This document shows positions 1 through 11,850 of a DNA stretch of 64,000 bases, in pieces. The notes beneath the pieces are model-generated. The model was given only the letters and a program-made list of their open reading frames with translations, was not told the origin of the DNA and made no database searches. The stretch is from NCBI GenBank assembly GCA_963978905.1, contig OZ022259.1:29427994-29491993 (forward strand). The letters run 5' to 3'. The position numbers and the translations under genes were made by a program. The stretch comes from Trichostrongylus colubriformis (Eukaryota; Nematoda; Chromadorea; Rhabditida; Trichostrongylidae). Position 1 is the first letter of the stretch. The number at the start of each line of letters is the position of its first letter.

Positions 1-33
1 AGAAGCACGAGAAGAACCGAAAAATTTCCTTTA

Positions 34-269
34 TTACAAAGCAGAAATGAAGAGCAGCTCGTTTGGATTCCCGTCATTTCCCGATGCAGTATTTGAACAG
101 CCGTCAGCGGCCAGCACGCATTTCAAATTTTCGCACCCAACGATGACTTGCTTCTCACTCTGCGTCCCTGACCATGTGACTGTCGCCTCTTTGCTCCTCA
201 GCTCTATAGCATCCAAGTTCCATTTGAACGCACCACGTTGGCCGTCACTTTGGGGAGCTCTATTCTCAA
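34..269 (-). CDS. 3' terminal exon of an unidentified gene (partial)
   Basis: The minus-strand frame runs from a probable splice acceptor (GGAATCCAG ending at 270) to a TAA at 34-36. The stop overlaps an AATAAA at 30-35, a compact terminal exon. The peptide has two cysteine-containing motifs (VGCENLKCVL and ADGCSN) and a preceding WSGTQSEKQ stretch, which suggests an extracellular domain, but I do not recognise the family. In the duplicate at about 45200-45420 the same region carries a 9-bp in-frame deletion and a 1-bp deletion that breaks the frame, and the AATAAA is AATAAG. Upstream exons were not identified with confidence. Confidence 0.45.
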
Positions 270-3200
270 CTGGATTCCAGCGTAAGGTGTGAAACTGCAC
301 TTGGTAAGCAAATATGACGCAAATATATGGGTAGAAGAAGATCTTAAATTTTTGAGGACGATTCGTTTAATACATGACCGTTAATCGACTTTTCACAATG
401 TTATCATTAGACCAGTAGATGAGTATTGTTTTCATACTTTATTCTTGGAAGTATTTACTTGGGTAACTCAGATTCTCTGTAAATCTCAATAAACGGATAA
501 TAAGTACAATAGCATATTCTACTAACAATTACCTTACTACTAAATGGCCAGTAATTAAATTATGCACCAACTTAGTATTATGGAGATCTTCAGAGCCGGA
601 ACAACCTCGAGAAAATAGACAGATAAGTGAATAAATAAAAACAGTTACATTATAATGACTTCAAATAAAAGAACACACTTGAAGATTTTCAAAATATTCA
701 GTACGCGTTCAAAAGAACATGTTAGCGAGACAATGAAGTGGAATTATCAACGTCACAAAAGAAAACGACGAGTTGTGTGTTACGAATCGCAAATGTCTTC
801 TCGGTGTTCTCATGCTAATAGTTCCTGATAAGCAGATTCCAAGGAAATTGTGAATTTCTCCCAAATTATCTTGGTGAAGGTATTTAAGAGGACTCATATT
901 TTCCTTGATTTGTGAGAGACGAGCCTTTCCTCGTCTCACTGAGCAATCCGCTATTTCGAAATTTATAACGAAAATGAACAGGCAAAATGCATTCGCGCTT
1001 TCTTTTCTCTCTGTTCCTACCGTTGGCTGAGCAATATCGTGCCAGAAGAAATATTCAGTATGGTGAAAGCGACCGGCAGCCACGCTGTTGATTTTAATGG
1101 CGATTTTTTGCATACTAGTGTGCGGACGAATCCGATTATAATGGTCGATCGGGCAGCCATGCTGTGATGCGAGCTCAAGGATGTGCTTAAATGACAACGA
1201 CAAGGAGGACGACCTTCTGTGCCTCGATCAATCAGTTATGCTGGTGGTAGCCTGTATGACTAGTGCGCTCTCTTTACACGCAGCAGATCCGAAGAGTGAA
1301 CAGATGGCTTGCGATTTTCGGTAATAAAGAGACATAATATAAAGTGTATTGAAAGAGACAGATGTTCAAAGAATCGGCCGTCACAAGCAACCGGGGGTCG
1401 ATCGTTTCGTGTTATTTTTGGGTATCGATATTCATAGAGCGGCTTCAGAAGTTCTTGCGTGACATATGTTTGAATACAGGTCATTTAGGTTCCAGTAGTT
1501 CTCGGCACGACCTCAATAATTCCTTTTATCGATTTTTCTTCACTAGAATTATCTAGGGAGGTCAACAGTAATTTCACTCCGAAACCTTTTTCTGTCTTAG
1601 GCCGAGGTAAAATCCGTATTCCCTGCTTCCCAATAATTTGAGACCCCGTCCCCCAGTAACTGCCGCTCAATTCCCTCTGTCCAACATTCGCAACGTCGAA
1701 AAGCCCACGGATACACAATTCAAGTGGAGTTAAATAAGCGAAATTTTACTTCCTGCGTATTTCTCGGGGCCCTGACTAAGAGATATTCGGTTAAAAGATA
1801 TGTACGATCACGCGAAACTTCAGAACTCAGCTCCTTCCTACTTTATCTTTACAAGGTGCTGGCGTAAGTGACCACGTTGAAAATCAAATAAGCTGCTTTC
1901 CAGAAAAGAGTGAAAGTAAGTGTAGTCGTGTAGCTAATCTCTGGAAATGTATAGCACAAATAGCAATCAATACAGTATTTCCTGCTGGTACAGCTCTGAT
2001 TGTAGCTAGAAAAAATCTGGAGCAAATAGATCTGCTCTAAAATGCAACTACTGCTACGCGCAGACGCAATTCCCCACTACACTGCCAGTTGGTTAACATA
2101 GAGAACCCAGCCTTCATCTCCAATCATAAGGTTTGGCAGGCTTTTTCTCAATGACGAACAGTTCAGCAGAGTTTTCTGGACACTCACACTGCTCTCTTTT
2201 TCCACTCGCTGAGTTGGTAAGGCTTCTATTTCTCGAGGTCAAGGCCACTTGATAGTGGGAAGTGCTTCTATTTCTCGAGGTCAAGGCCACTTGATAGTCT
2301 CCCATTTGTCGCTTGGGTAGAGTAATTGTTGCTCTTACGCACAGCATGGCCAAGTCCAGGTTTGCTTTCAAATCCAACAAGATTCGCATCTCCTGATCCA
2401 AGCCGATGGAGCAGCGAGACACTGTGGAATCATAGATGTCATCAATACTGATTGCAGCATAGCAGTTTCATTCCCCATCCAGGAATCCTGACGACAATCC
2501 TCATAAGTTATGGGGTTATGAATTTGAACCCATTATTGCTATAATGTAGCGAGGCCACCTCGTAAACATTTTAATTTCAAGAAAATGAACGAAGTGTGCT
2601 CTAACTTATATGGCAAATAAAACTTGATAAAGTTCGAAAGCAGCGAAACCACAAGAATTCCTAAAGTGTCGCAAAACTTGGGCGCCAAAACTTTCGATTC
2701 ACATGCTGTGGAACTCCACAGACTTGTGATCGAACGAAGATTTCATGTTTGCTTCGAAACAACCTTGATCATTCTGTCACTTCTTCTCAAGAAGGTGAAC
2801 ACGGGAACAGAATAAGAGGTAATCTAGCGTGTGGTTGGGTTCGGAGGAGTTGCTCATACACAAGTTTTCGATTTTTTCTCGAATTCTGAGTGGTTAAGAA
2901 CTATCACGCAGAAAATGAATTTTGTTTCATTTCCCTTTAGCTGAATGGCTGTAAGGACACGTTGTTTTCTCTTTCAGGTTGGCATCAGAAGGTACTAAGT
3001 TACAGCGCGACCTCTTTTCTTTTTAGCTACAGGTCGAAGGAATGTATTTTCGTTAGTCCGAGCTGTGACTGTCGGAATTTCCAGATCTGTTGAACAGAAC
3101 CTCCGCCACCTGTAGATTGCCTAACATCGTCTCCCTCTTCTTCGTCAATGACTCTGTTGGATAGCCATTCAACCTTGGATAAAAAGTCAGTAAGAACTTG

Positions 3201-4751
3201 TCGAGATGAAGTCGTGTGTTGAACTGTAGCGTGCTCTCCACATGTGCAACACAAACTCTATACTGTTAAACGTTCCTTGTTTTATGAGCATGTCCTGGTA
3301 CTGTGAACTTGCAGCGTCTGAAGTATCCTCTCTGGCGACAGTCAGACGGTTTTCGTCCGTTGCTATGGGCATGGTAGAGGGCGTCGGTAGTGAACGTTAT
3401 GGGTTTCCAATGTGTCCTTAACTGATGAAGCGATGCGCCATCAGTTAAGACACCTTATTTTTCTCTGTAGCATGGCCGATCCTGCATACAAAGTGGCCTT
3501 TATAAGATCCCAAGCGGTATTCGTGGTAAAATAGGCTTTGAAGGTTTCGCTGCAGCATCCCTGCACTAGCAAAGACAAGCGTCGAGCAAATGAGTTGGCT
3601 AGCTAGTCTGAGTGGCAATGGAGGGCACATTATTAGGTACGTAGAGGAACCTCTTTAGAGTTTCTGACAGCAGTGAATATGACATGGTACGGAACTAGTG
3701 AATCAAAACTAGATGCCTCTATGCCTAGAAGCTGAATCTGGAAGCATGGCATATCCCAAAAATGGTGTCTCACTAGTGTTTCACCATTGTATCTCTGCTG
3801 CTGTACTATTGAAGTGACCACGTGGCGTAAAGAATAAGAGAGAACTGGAAAGACATTTCTCGGTAAATGACCATTTCAGTTCAGAAAAGGTGTGTGTGGC
3901 GAAACTCGCATTGAAAAAATTTGTGCTGGGGCCTTATCACGATCCCGCAGCACTGCGCGTCGCGCTGCCATGCATCCGTCACAGGAGTAGCCGCGATGGC
4001 GGGAAAACGAGGTGTAGGTTAAGGCACACAGATTTTGACCTTGGCCTCTAACCCTGTGACAGTCTGTCGCCGTTGGGCCTGCGACGTACTTTATTCAGAC
4101 AGTTCTGAATCATTCATTTCTCTTTGATTGTTCCTTCGTTTTGAAGTTACAGGCTCACAAATTCAAAAATAAATGGTCATAATCCTCAATTATTTAGAAT
4201 TTATTACCTTAAAAAATCAAGGCAACATCTCATTGCTTACGTAAATCCTATTGTGCATACAAGTATATTCAGCTGTACAGCTGACCGGATGATGCTACCG
4301 CGACATAATATTTAAAATGGTGAATTTTCAAAGAGAGAAAATTAAAGAAGTATGTACCTTCTATACCTCAAAGAATATCCGATTTCTTAAAGTCAATGTC
4401 CCACCCAATTTTCATTAGTATTCGTACAGTGGTCTACTCGCTATTCGAAATTTTTTTTTGGAGGAAACTGTTACAAGGAACATATAAGAAGGATGGGCAT
4501 GACCTGGTAGCCCTGCCGACCGTGTTCCAAACGTTATCTTGGGAAGACGTTAACCTCCTGGCTTACAATTAGCTCCTCGCCTTTCTGCAGTCTACCCCAC
4601 CGGCTGGTGATGCAGAGGGGGGGGGGGGTGAAAGGGAACACGATTTTTGCAGCTCCATTTTGTTCATTCTCTACCGTTGCAGTGCTGAGCACTCTGCTGT
4701 CATGTTCTGCAATTACTCCTCAAAGGCACACCACGCAATAATCGGGCTAGT

Positions 4752-5083
4752 GGTTTACTTTCTTGGGCAAATAGGTCCTTAGATAACTGCTCTCGAACTG
4801 CATCTTTGTTGCCGCTGCACGGTGCACCATGACGATGTTGTGCCCACACAACCGAGCCACGCCCACCCAACCAAATCACACCTGGCCATAGACGAGCAAT
4901 TTTCAGTGTGGAAGCTGCTTTCGTCGAATTTATTCGTCCAAGGCCAGGTGTGATGTGGTTGGGTGGGCGTGGCTCGGTTTTGTTTAAGCAGACACAGCAC
5001 CAAGAGGGTGCACGGTGCAGCCGCAACAAAGGTACAGCGTGAGCAGTTACCCAGGGACCTATTTGTCCTAAAGAAGTAAGCCA
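4752..5083. mobile_element. Palindromic fold-back element, copy A
   Basis: Two imperfect inverted arms of about 150 bp surround a short centre near 4895-4935. The left arm begins GGTTTACTTTCTTGGGC and the right arm ends with its imperfect complement. The same element is at 50079-50404, so it predates the segmental duplication. It has no coding capacity and is probably a MITE-like fold-back element. Confidence 0.7.
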
Positions 5084-5349
5084 TTAAACTGATTATCGCG
5101 TGGTGTGTCTTTAATCTGCCAAATACACCCCTTCCCGTTTCTCAAGGGCAAGGTATGGTACTCCTGTTTTGGAAGTACATGCAAAAGCACACATTCAAAA
5201 GCACCACATCGGGGAATTGCTAGCAACTTTATAATGAGGTCTTCTCGGAAGGTGATTCCGCACAGATTGACTTTTATGAACTGATAACGTTAGTATTCAA
5301 TGCAAACGCCCGAGCACGGATATGGTGGGTAGGAGAAGACTAGTATTAC

Positions 5350-7040
5350 CTCCATGCTTTGTTGGGTTGGAGAGCTAGTGTGATGAATCTAAGGCAAAGA
5401 CAAGTACTTTTGATGATTTCAATCCTTTTTTGGCCGAAAACAATATTATGGGCGAAGTACGCGAGCAAAGAAAGGCTGCGCTGTGCCCGTGTGTCGCATC
5501 TGATCCACTATATCAATATCAGTTTGATCCCAAAAGGAACAAAAACTCACTGACTTCAGCAGCGCACGCAGCGAGGTATCCTTCGAAGTTTCGCGCACAC
5601 CCTAGGCATTTGCAGTGCCTTCTTTTTGAAGACGTACACCTGTTCACTCTGAGATGAGCACCATCCTAATCGGCATTGGTGCAAGGGCGTTGGGACGTTT
5701 TGACCACATGCCTTCCACAGCATGCTGGGAATATGGCCATATGCGCCGAATGACCGTAAACCATCAAGGAAATAAATGCCTCCTGCAACCTAGGGAGTGG
5801 AGGATGCCTTCAAAAGGTAAGCACATCGTTGTTAAATTTGCATGATCATTGACACCCCTTTCCCGCTACGTGTTCTTAGTTGATGAATCCCCTCCACCGA
5901 CATGATTGGCGTGTTTACAACATGTCGAGTACAGGCCCCCCGTTCCTTCTAAAATATTCAACATCCACTAAAAAGGTTGCAGAAGAATCCTCTGAGATCA
6001 GTACACTTTATACCACTGTCGCATATATGGACATGTTTAAAATTTCCTGCCGACAGATTTATGACTCACCAGGAAGTGGTAGGGGTAATTCGGTTGTATC
6101 GTTCATTCCAATCTTTGATTATAACCGACGAATGTGTTCACCACGAAAGCTTAGACGGCAAGCACTACGTCACTTCGATCGATATGGCTAAAAAGGCCGA
6201 CTATGCCATGGCTCAGGAGTGATGAAGTGTATGCAACGCCCCAAATTCTGCCTCATGACGATTATAACCAGGCCTAAGGTTACGACTCGTCAACACGACG
6301 CAAGGGCACGGCAGTGCTTTTTTTGTGGAAAATTTCGCAGCAGATAGGCTTCCTAGACCCCTAGTCTTCGAGTCAATATCTTCTTTTAGGGGTTCATTGT
6401 CATCCACATTGTACCTATCACTGTCTTTGAAGGCAAAGGCAGCGGTAGGGGGTCATTCGTTCCAATCTTTGACACTGACCGGTGATCCCAATGAAAGCCG
6501 TTACGTCGAGCACCATGTCATTTCTATCTATACGGTGTTAATACGACACGAAAAGTATTATCATTCTGCTATCATGCTCATTACTCTACACCCCAGTCAT
6601 TCTTGGCGAGGAGAAGACTGTCATTCGCAGGCGTCAGCTGCGCCGTCCCTGTAACTCGGGGGTCCTTTTCGACAAGGATTCGCCACAGATGGCTTCTTCG
6701 ACCCCTAGTTGCCACGTAGACGAATTTTTTTAGAGACATTTTACCTCTACCATGTTTTTGAATGCCATCATCATACCCGTCTAGTTTATCAAGAAAGTAG
6801 CCCACGTTAGAACGCCCACGTTAGAGCTGGACTACTTGAACACTTACATAACCTCAGTTTCATGGGATCCAAGGTACCCATCAGGTGGAAATTATCTTTT
6901 GTTACACTTGTACCTGAAATGGCCCCCCTTTTCTTCGACCTTATACTATCGTCCGATTAGTTTCATCTCGATTTTTGCCCTTCGAAAAATTTTCAAATAA
7001 AAGGATTCAAATGCATCTGGGATAGTATGCTATTATCCTA
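5350..7040. other. Unassigned region with a diverged repeat block
   Basis: No gene recognised. The stretch at about 6420-6720 (and weakly 6060-6190) resembles the block at 30590-30900 and 53980-54290, which also belongs to the segmental duplication. It is therefore an older third copy of a dispersed repeat. Short open frames here are broken relative to the other copies. Confidence 0.4.
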
Positions 7041-7044
7041 CTAT

Positions 7045-7916
7045 CCTACTGTATACAATTCGCTTAGTATGTCTGTCCGTGTGTATGTGTGTTTGTCCGT
7101 CTGTCTGTCACGAAATTCATATCTCGCGTCGCAGTAAAGTTGGGACCATGAATTTTACAAGTGTTGTAGGGGGTGGCAAGGGGACACTAATGGTGGTGGA
7201 ACGAAAGTGATAGCAACTGATAAGGACTGATAAGGAGCCTCAGAGGACAAATGTCGCCGAACGCGTTTCGCTTTTCGCACTGAACCTGGAGCGCTCCCAC
7301 TCACAGGTCTCTTGCGGAGTGGGACGGGGACATTGATGGCGGGTGATCCAGCCTGATAACGGTTGATAAGATTTGATAAGGAGCGCAAAAAGGCTAGAGC
7401 CGTCGGATCCGTTTCCCTTTTCGCTTTGGTCCTGGAGCGTTCATTCTCACAGGTGTTTTGCGGAGCGGGACGCGGGGACATTGATGGCGGGTGATCCAGC
7501 TTGATAACGGTTGAAAAGGTTTGATAAGGACGTAGAAAGGCTAGAGTCGTCAAATGCGTTTCGCTTTTCGCATTGGTCCCGGAGCGCTCATATTTACAGA
7601 TGTTTTGCGGAGTGGGACGGGGACATTGATGATGGCTGATCCGAACCGAAAATGGTTGTTAAGATTTGATAAAGAGCATGAGAAGGCAAATGTCGATAGA
7701 TTCGTTTCACTTTAAGCGTTGATCTAACAATAAGAGCGCTGACACTCATGGGTGTTTAGCAGAGTGGGACGGGGACATTAATATGGGTGATCCATACTGA
7801 TAATGGTTGATAAGATTCGATTAGGAGCGTGAGAAGGGAAATGTCACCAAGGTCCGTTCGCTTTTGCGGCTGACAGTGGAATGTTTACGTTCGCAGGTGT
7901 TTTAGGGTACGGGGAC
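7045..7916 (+). repeat. 146-bp satellite array 1 with microsatellite-like head
   Basis: Starts with a TG/TCTG-rich head (AATTCGCTTAGTATGTCTGT, then a CACGAAATTCATATCTCGCG block), followed by about five tandem monomers of about 146-147 bp. Marker CTAGAG occurs at 7394 and 7541. Monomers share TTTCGCTTTTCGCATTGGTC, GATAAGGAGCGTA and GGTGATCC motifs. Confidence 0.85.
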
Positions 7917-8427
7917 CTCAATGGTATTGCTGGGTACAGAGGCCTCAGTGAAAATGCGGCTTACAGTGGCTGATAAGAACAGTTAGGAATTGAATGGGAT
8001 GAAATCCTTCACATCGCTTGCTACTACTAAACGACCGCTTTAGCAAAAGCGTCTGATGCTCAGTGTGTTCTGATTTCACTGGGCGATGTATCGACCGCTG
8101 AATTGCCTAGCGTTCCAGAAACTGGTGCATTTCCCTTGATATTCATTGATAATCATGATACGACCTATATTTGTGATAGCAAAGCAGACGTTTCACTCGG
8201 GATCATTTTCTAATGCAGCAACACTGGGTATCGACTGCAAGATTATATAAAATTCCGAATAACGCAGCATGTCTACAAAAACGGTATATGTCGTCAATCG
8301 GGATTTGGTTTTACTATCAATGTGTAGGAATTAGCTGTTCAGCAAGTGAATAAATTGTTACCAATCGATGCAATCGAATACAAAACTATCGATCTCTAGA
8401 CTATCCAAACTCTGAATGATGACCTAA
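7917..8427 (+). repeat. Composite repeat, unique tail, copy 1
   Basis: Non-satellite segment joining array 1 to the MITE at 8428. It is part of a 549-bp tract (7917-8465) that appears base-for-base identical to 10692-11240. Diverged copies occur at about 23440-24240 and, inverted, at 60908-61269. No coding content. Confidence 0.85.
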
Positions 8428-8695
8428 ACCAGTTGGCCCGCGCACACTACTGCGCGCGATTCATGCCGATGACGTGCAAGATGGGTTCGTTACACAGCGA
8501 CTGAAGTATAATAACACCGAAATGCTTTTTTATCACGCCGTCTTCTCTGCTCTTATTCGAATAAATAGCTCAGCTGAAAGCAGAGGAAGGGAAATTTCCA
8601 CTCAACTCCATCTACAACTGTGGTCGTACCGATCAGACCCATTTTGCACAACATCGCCATGAATCGCACGCAGTGGTGTGCGCGAGCGAACTGGT
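8428..8695. mobile_element. MITE with about 58-bp terminal inverted repeats
   Basis: 268 bp. The left end begins ACCAGTTGGCCCGCGCACAC and the right end is its imperfect complement ending ...GCGAACTGGT. The inverted repeats extend inward to a GTGCAA(A/G)ATGGG motif. Each terminal repeat itself holds a near-palindrome (GCGCGCAGTAGTGTGCGC). Other copies are at 11213-23161 (split) and 60644-60907, with isolated right ends near 24340, 27210, 32900 and 58060. No transposase is present, so it is non-autonomous. Confidence 0.75.
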
Positions 8696-8699
8696 CCTA

Positions 8700-10691
8700 C
8701 TCTATATAATTCGCTTAGTATGTCTGTGTGCGTGTGTGTGTGTGTCCGTCTGTTTGTCACGAAATTCATATCTCGCGTCGCAGCAAAGCTAGGACGCTGA
8801 ATTTTACAAATGATATAGGGGGTGGTAAGGGGACCCAGGCGGTGGTGGACCGAAAGTGATAGCAGCTGATACGCGCTGATAAGGAGCCTCGAAAGGCGAA
8901 TGTCACCAATAGTTTCCCCTTTCAGGTTGGTCCTAGAGCGCTGACCCTTTTGGGTGTTTTGCGGGGTAAGACGGGGACATTAATGGTGGGTGATCCACCT
9001 TGATAACGGTTGATAAGATTTGATAAGGAGCGTAAAAAGGCTAGAGTCGTCAAATCCGTTTCGCTTTTCGCATTGCTCCCGGAGCGTTCATACTAACAGG
9101 TGTTTTGCGGGGTGGGAAGGGGACACTAATGGTGGGTGATCCGCATTGATTACGCTTGATAAGATACGATAAGGAGCGTAAAAAGGCTAGAGTCGTCGAA
9201 TCCGTTTCGCTTTTCGCATTGGTCCCGGAGCGTTCATACTAACAGGGGTTGTGCGGGGTGGGACGGGGACACTAATGGTGGGTGATCCGCATTGATTACG
9301 CTTGATAAGATACGATAAGGAACGTAAAAAGGCTAGAGTCGTCGAATCCGTTTCGCTTTTCGCATTGGTCCCGGAGCGTTCATACTCACAGGTGTTTTGC
9401 GGGATGGGGTGGGAACATTCATGAAGGGTGACCCGCACTGATTACGCTTGATAAGATACGATAAGGAGCGTAAAAAGGCTAGAGTCGTCGAATCCGTTTC
9501 GCTTTTCGCATTGGTCCCGGAGCGTTCATACTAACAGGTGTTTTGCGGGGTGGAACAGGGACACTAATGGTGGGTGATCCGCATTGATAACGCTTGATAA
9601 GATACGATAAGGAACGTAAAAAGGCTAGAGTCGTCAAATCCGTTTCGCTTTTCGCATTGGTCCCGGAGCGTTCATACTAACAGGTGTTTTGCAGGGTGGA
9701 ACAGGGACACTAATGGTGGGTGATCCGCATTGATAACGCTTGATAAGATACGATAAGGAACGTAAAAAGGCTAGAGTCTTCAAATCCGTTTCGCTTTTCG
9801 CATTGGTCCCGGAGCGTTCATACTAACAGGTGTTTTGCGGGGTGGGACGGGGACACTAATGGTAGGTGATCCGCATTGAAAACGATTGATAAGATACGAT
9901 AAGGAACGTATAAAGGCTAGAGTCGTCGAATCCGTTTCGCTTTTCGCATTGTTCCTGGAGCGTTAACACTCATAGGTGTTTCGCAGGGTGTGCCAGGGAC
10001 ATTAACGGTGGGTGATCCGCATTGATAACGGTTGATAAGATTAGATTAGGAGCATGAGAAGGCAAATGTCGTCATTTTCGATTCACCTTTCGCGTTGATT
10101 CTAGAGTGCCGATATTTATAGGTGTTCTAAGTCCTGAGACAGGGACATTAACGGTGGGTGACTCGCATTGATAACGATTAATAAGATTCGAAAAGGAGCG
10201 TCGGAAGGCTAGAGTCGTCGAATCCGTTTCGCTTTCGGCATTGATCCTGGAGCGTTAACACTCATTGGTGTTTAGCAGGATGGGCCAGGGACTTTTATTG
10301 TGAGTGAGTTAAAGTGATAATGGTTGATAAGATTCGATATAAATATGAGAAAACAAACGTCGTCAAATTTGTTTCGCTTTTCGCATTGATCCTAGAGCGC
10401 TAACACATCATAGATGTTTAGCAGGGTGGGCCAGGAACTTCGATGGTAGGTGATTCAAATCGATAATGGTTGATAAGATTTGATAATGATTATGAGAAGA
10501 CAAATGTCGCCGCTGTCACTCATGGGTGTTCAGCAGGGTTGGACGGGGACATTGATAGTGGGTGATCCAAAGTGATAATGGTTGATAATATTCGATTGGA
10601 AACGTGAGAAGGGAAATGTCACCAAGGCCGGTTCGCTTTTGCGGCTAACAGTTAAATGTTCACATTTGCGGGTATTGTAGGGTACGGGGGA
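8700..10691 (+). repeat. 146-bp satellite array 2
   Basis: About 13 monomers. The marker CTAGAG falls at 9041, 9187, 9333, 9479, 9625, 9771 and 9917, every step exactly 146 bp, and again at 10209 (two units later). Central monomers are nearly identical while edge monomers are degraded, the usual profile of an array homogenised by unequal exchange. It starts with the same head as array 1. Confidence 0.9.
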
Positions 10692-11212
10692 CTCAATGGT
10701 ATTGCTGGGTACAGAGGCCTCAGTGAAAATGCGGCTTACAGTGGCTGATAAGAACAGTTAGGAATTGAATGGGATGAAATCCTTCACATCGCTTGCTACT
10801 ACTAAACGACCGCTTTAGCAAAAGCGTCTGATGCTCAGTGTGTTCTGATTTCACTGGGCGATGTATCGACCGCTGAATTGCCTAGCGTTCCAGAAACTGG
10901 TGCATTTCCCTTGATATTCATTGATAATCATGATACGACCTATATTTGTGATAGCAAAGCAGACGTTTCACTCGGGATCATTTTCTAATGCAGCAACACT
11001 GGGTATCGACTGCAAGATTATATAAAATTCCGAATAACGCAGCATGTCTACAAAAACGGTATATGTCGTCAATCGGGATTTGGTTTTACTATCAATGTGT
11101 AGGAATTAGCTGTTCAGCAAGTGAATAAATTGTTACCAATCGATGCAATCGAATACAAAACTATCGATCTCTAGACTATCCAAACTCTGAATGATGACCT
11201 AAACCAGTTGGC
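10692..11212 (+). repeat. Composite repeat, unique tail, copy 2
   Basis: Identical to 7917-8427 as far as I can read, with no indels. It joins satellite array 2 to the second MITE, which is interrupted by the BEL/Pao element. Confidence 0.85.
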
Positions 11213-11396
11213 CCGCGCACACTACTGCGCGCGATTCATGTCGGTGAGGTGCAAAATGGATGCGTTGCAAAGCGACTGAAGTATGTTAACACCAAAATGC
11301 TTTATTATCACGCCATATTCTCTGCTTTTTTCCAATTCAATAGCTTAGCTGAAAGTCGAGGAAAGAAAATTTCCGCTCGACTTCATACACAACTGT
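11213..11396. mobile_element. MITE copy split by the BEL/Pao insertion (left part)
   Basis: Left 184 bp of a second MITE copy. Its remainder resumes at 23083-23161 after the retrotransposon. The ACTGT at 11392-11396 is duplicated at 23083-23087, as expected of the insertion. Confidence 0.8.
11392..11396. repeat. 5-bp target site duplication, left (ACTGT)
   Basis: ACTGT directly precedes the 5' LTR and recurs directly after the 3' LTR at 23083-23087. BEL/Pao elements typically make 4-6 bp duplications. Confidence 0.9.
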
Positions 11397-11836
11397 TGTC
11401 GCGGCACGAGGAGCCGCTTCAAGGGAACCCTGGGGTGTGTCGGTGCCTGTGGGTTAGCTGTCGCCATGACCACTTGTGTTGACCATCCGTGATCGTGCGG
11501 CAATATTATCATCAGCAGCACGTCACGGCCTCCCGGGAGTTAGTTCATCTACTTCACTTCACGGCGGCAGCCCCACAGGGCCTTGGGCCCTTAGAACTAC
11601 ATAGTGATATTTTGGACAGTGTACTGCACCCTCACTGTAATCCTGGACTAACCTCTATGGAACGACCGGATAGAAAGTAGGATCGTCGGGTGGGTCCATG
11701 GTGAGACCCAGAGTGAGTTCACTTACTCCACTATGTTTACTCATTGATGTTATTGTTTGTCTCTGATTAGTTCATATTCATAAACTGTTATGGATATTGT
11801 GTAATTTCTCCCCTTATGGCGCCACTAGATGCAACA
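11397..11836 (+). repeat. 5' LTR of the BEL/Pao element
   Basis: 440 bp, TGTCGCGGCACGAGG...GATGCAACA. It matches 22647-23082 except for a 4-bp insertion (CACTTACTCCAC against CACTTCAC). Confidence 0.95.
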
Positions 11837-11850
11837 TGGTGCATCGGCCG
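11837..11850 (+). other. Primer binding site, tRNA-Gly type
   Basis: TGGTGCATCGGCCG begins at the first base after the LTR. It is the complement expected for a 3' end ...CGGCCGATGCACCA, which from memory corresponds to nematode tRNA-Gly(GCC). The second LTR element in the window has TGGTGCATCGG in the same position. Confidence 0.75.

Larger units (their letters stand above)
1..5350. repeat. Segmental duplication, copy A, first part
   Basis: Collinear with 45164-50650, at roughly 85-90% identity by eye. It may extend beyond the left window edge. Copy A has a segment near 1050-1250 and a segment near 4240-4705 that copy B lacks. A 42-bp tandem duplication at 2222-2305 is also specific to copy A. 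Apart from the terminal exon at 34-269 I see no convincing gene here. Short open frames in both strands are not maintained between the two copies. Confidence 0.85.

Noticed and set aside
709..1203. 164-codon open frame on the minus strand
   Set aside because: In the duplicate segment (about 45866-46210) the upstream half is missing and stops interrupt the rest. Both strands are partly open there, so it looks like chance.
1485..1718. Minus-strand frame with a KGIIEVVPRTTGT end, partly matched in copy B (46209-46490)
   Set aside because: Start, stop and frame are not conserved between the copies and no domain is recognisable.
8428..8695. Helitron 3' end (hairpin followed by CTGG)
   Set aside because: The hairpin lies inside a 58-bp terminal inverted repeat that is also present at the other end, which fits a TIR-type MITE and not a Helitron.
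7140..10691. CRISPR-like array
   Set aside because: The repeats are contiguous 146-bp monomers without short identical repeats separated by unique spacers, and the sequence is nematode nuclear DNA.
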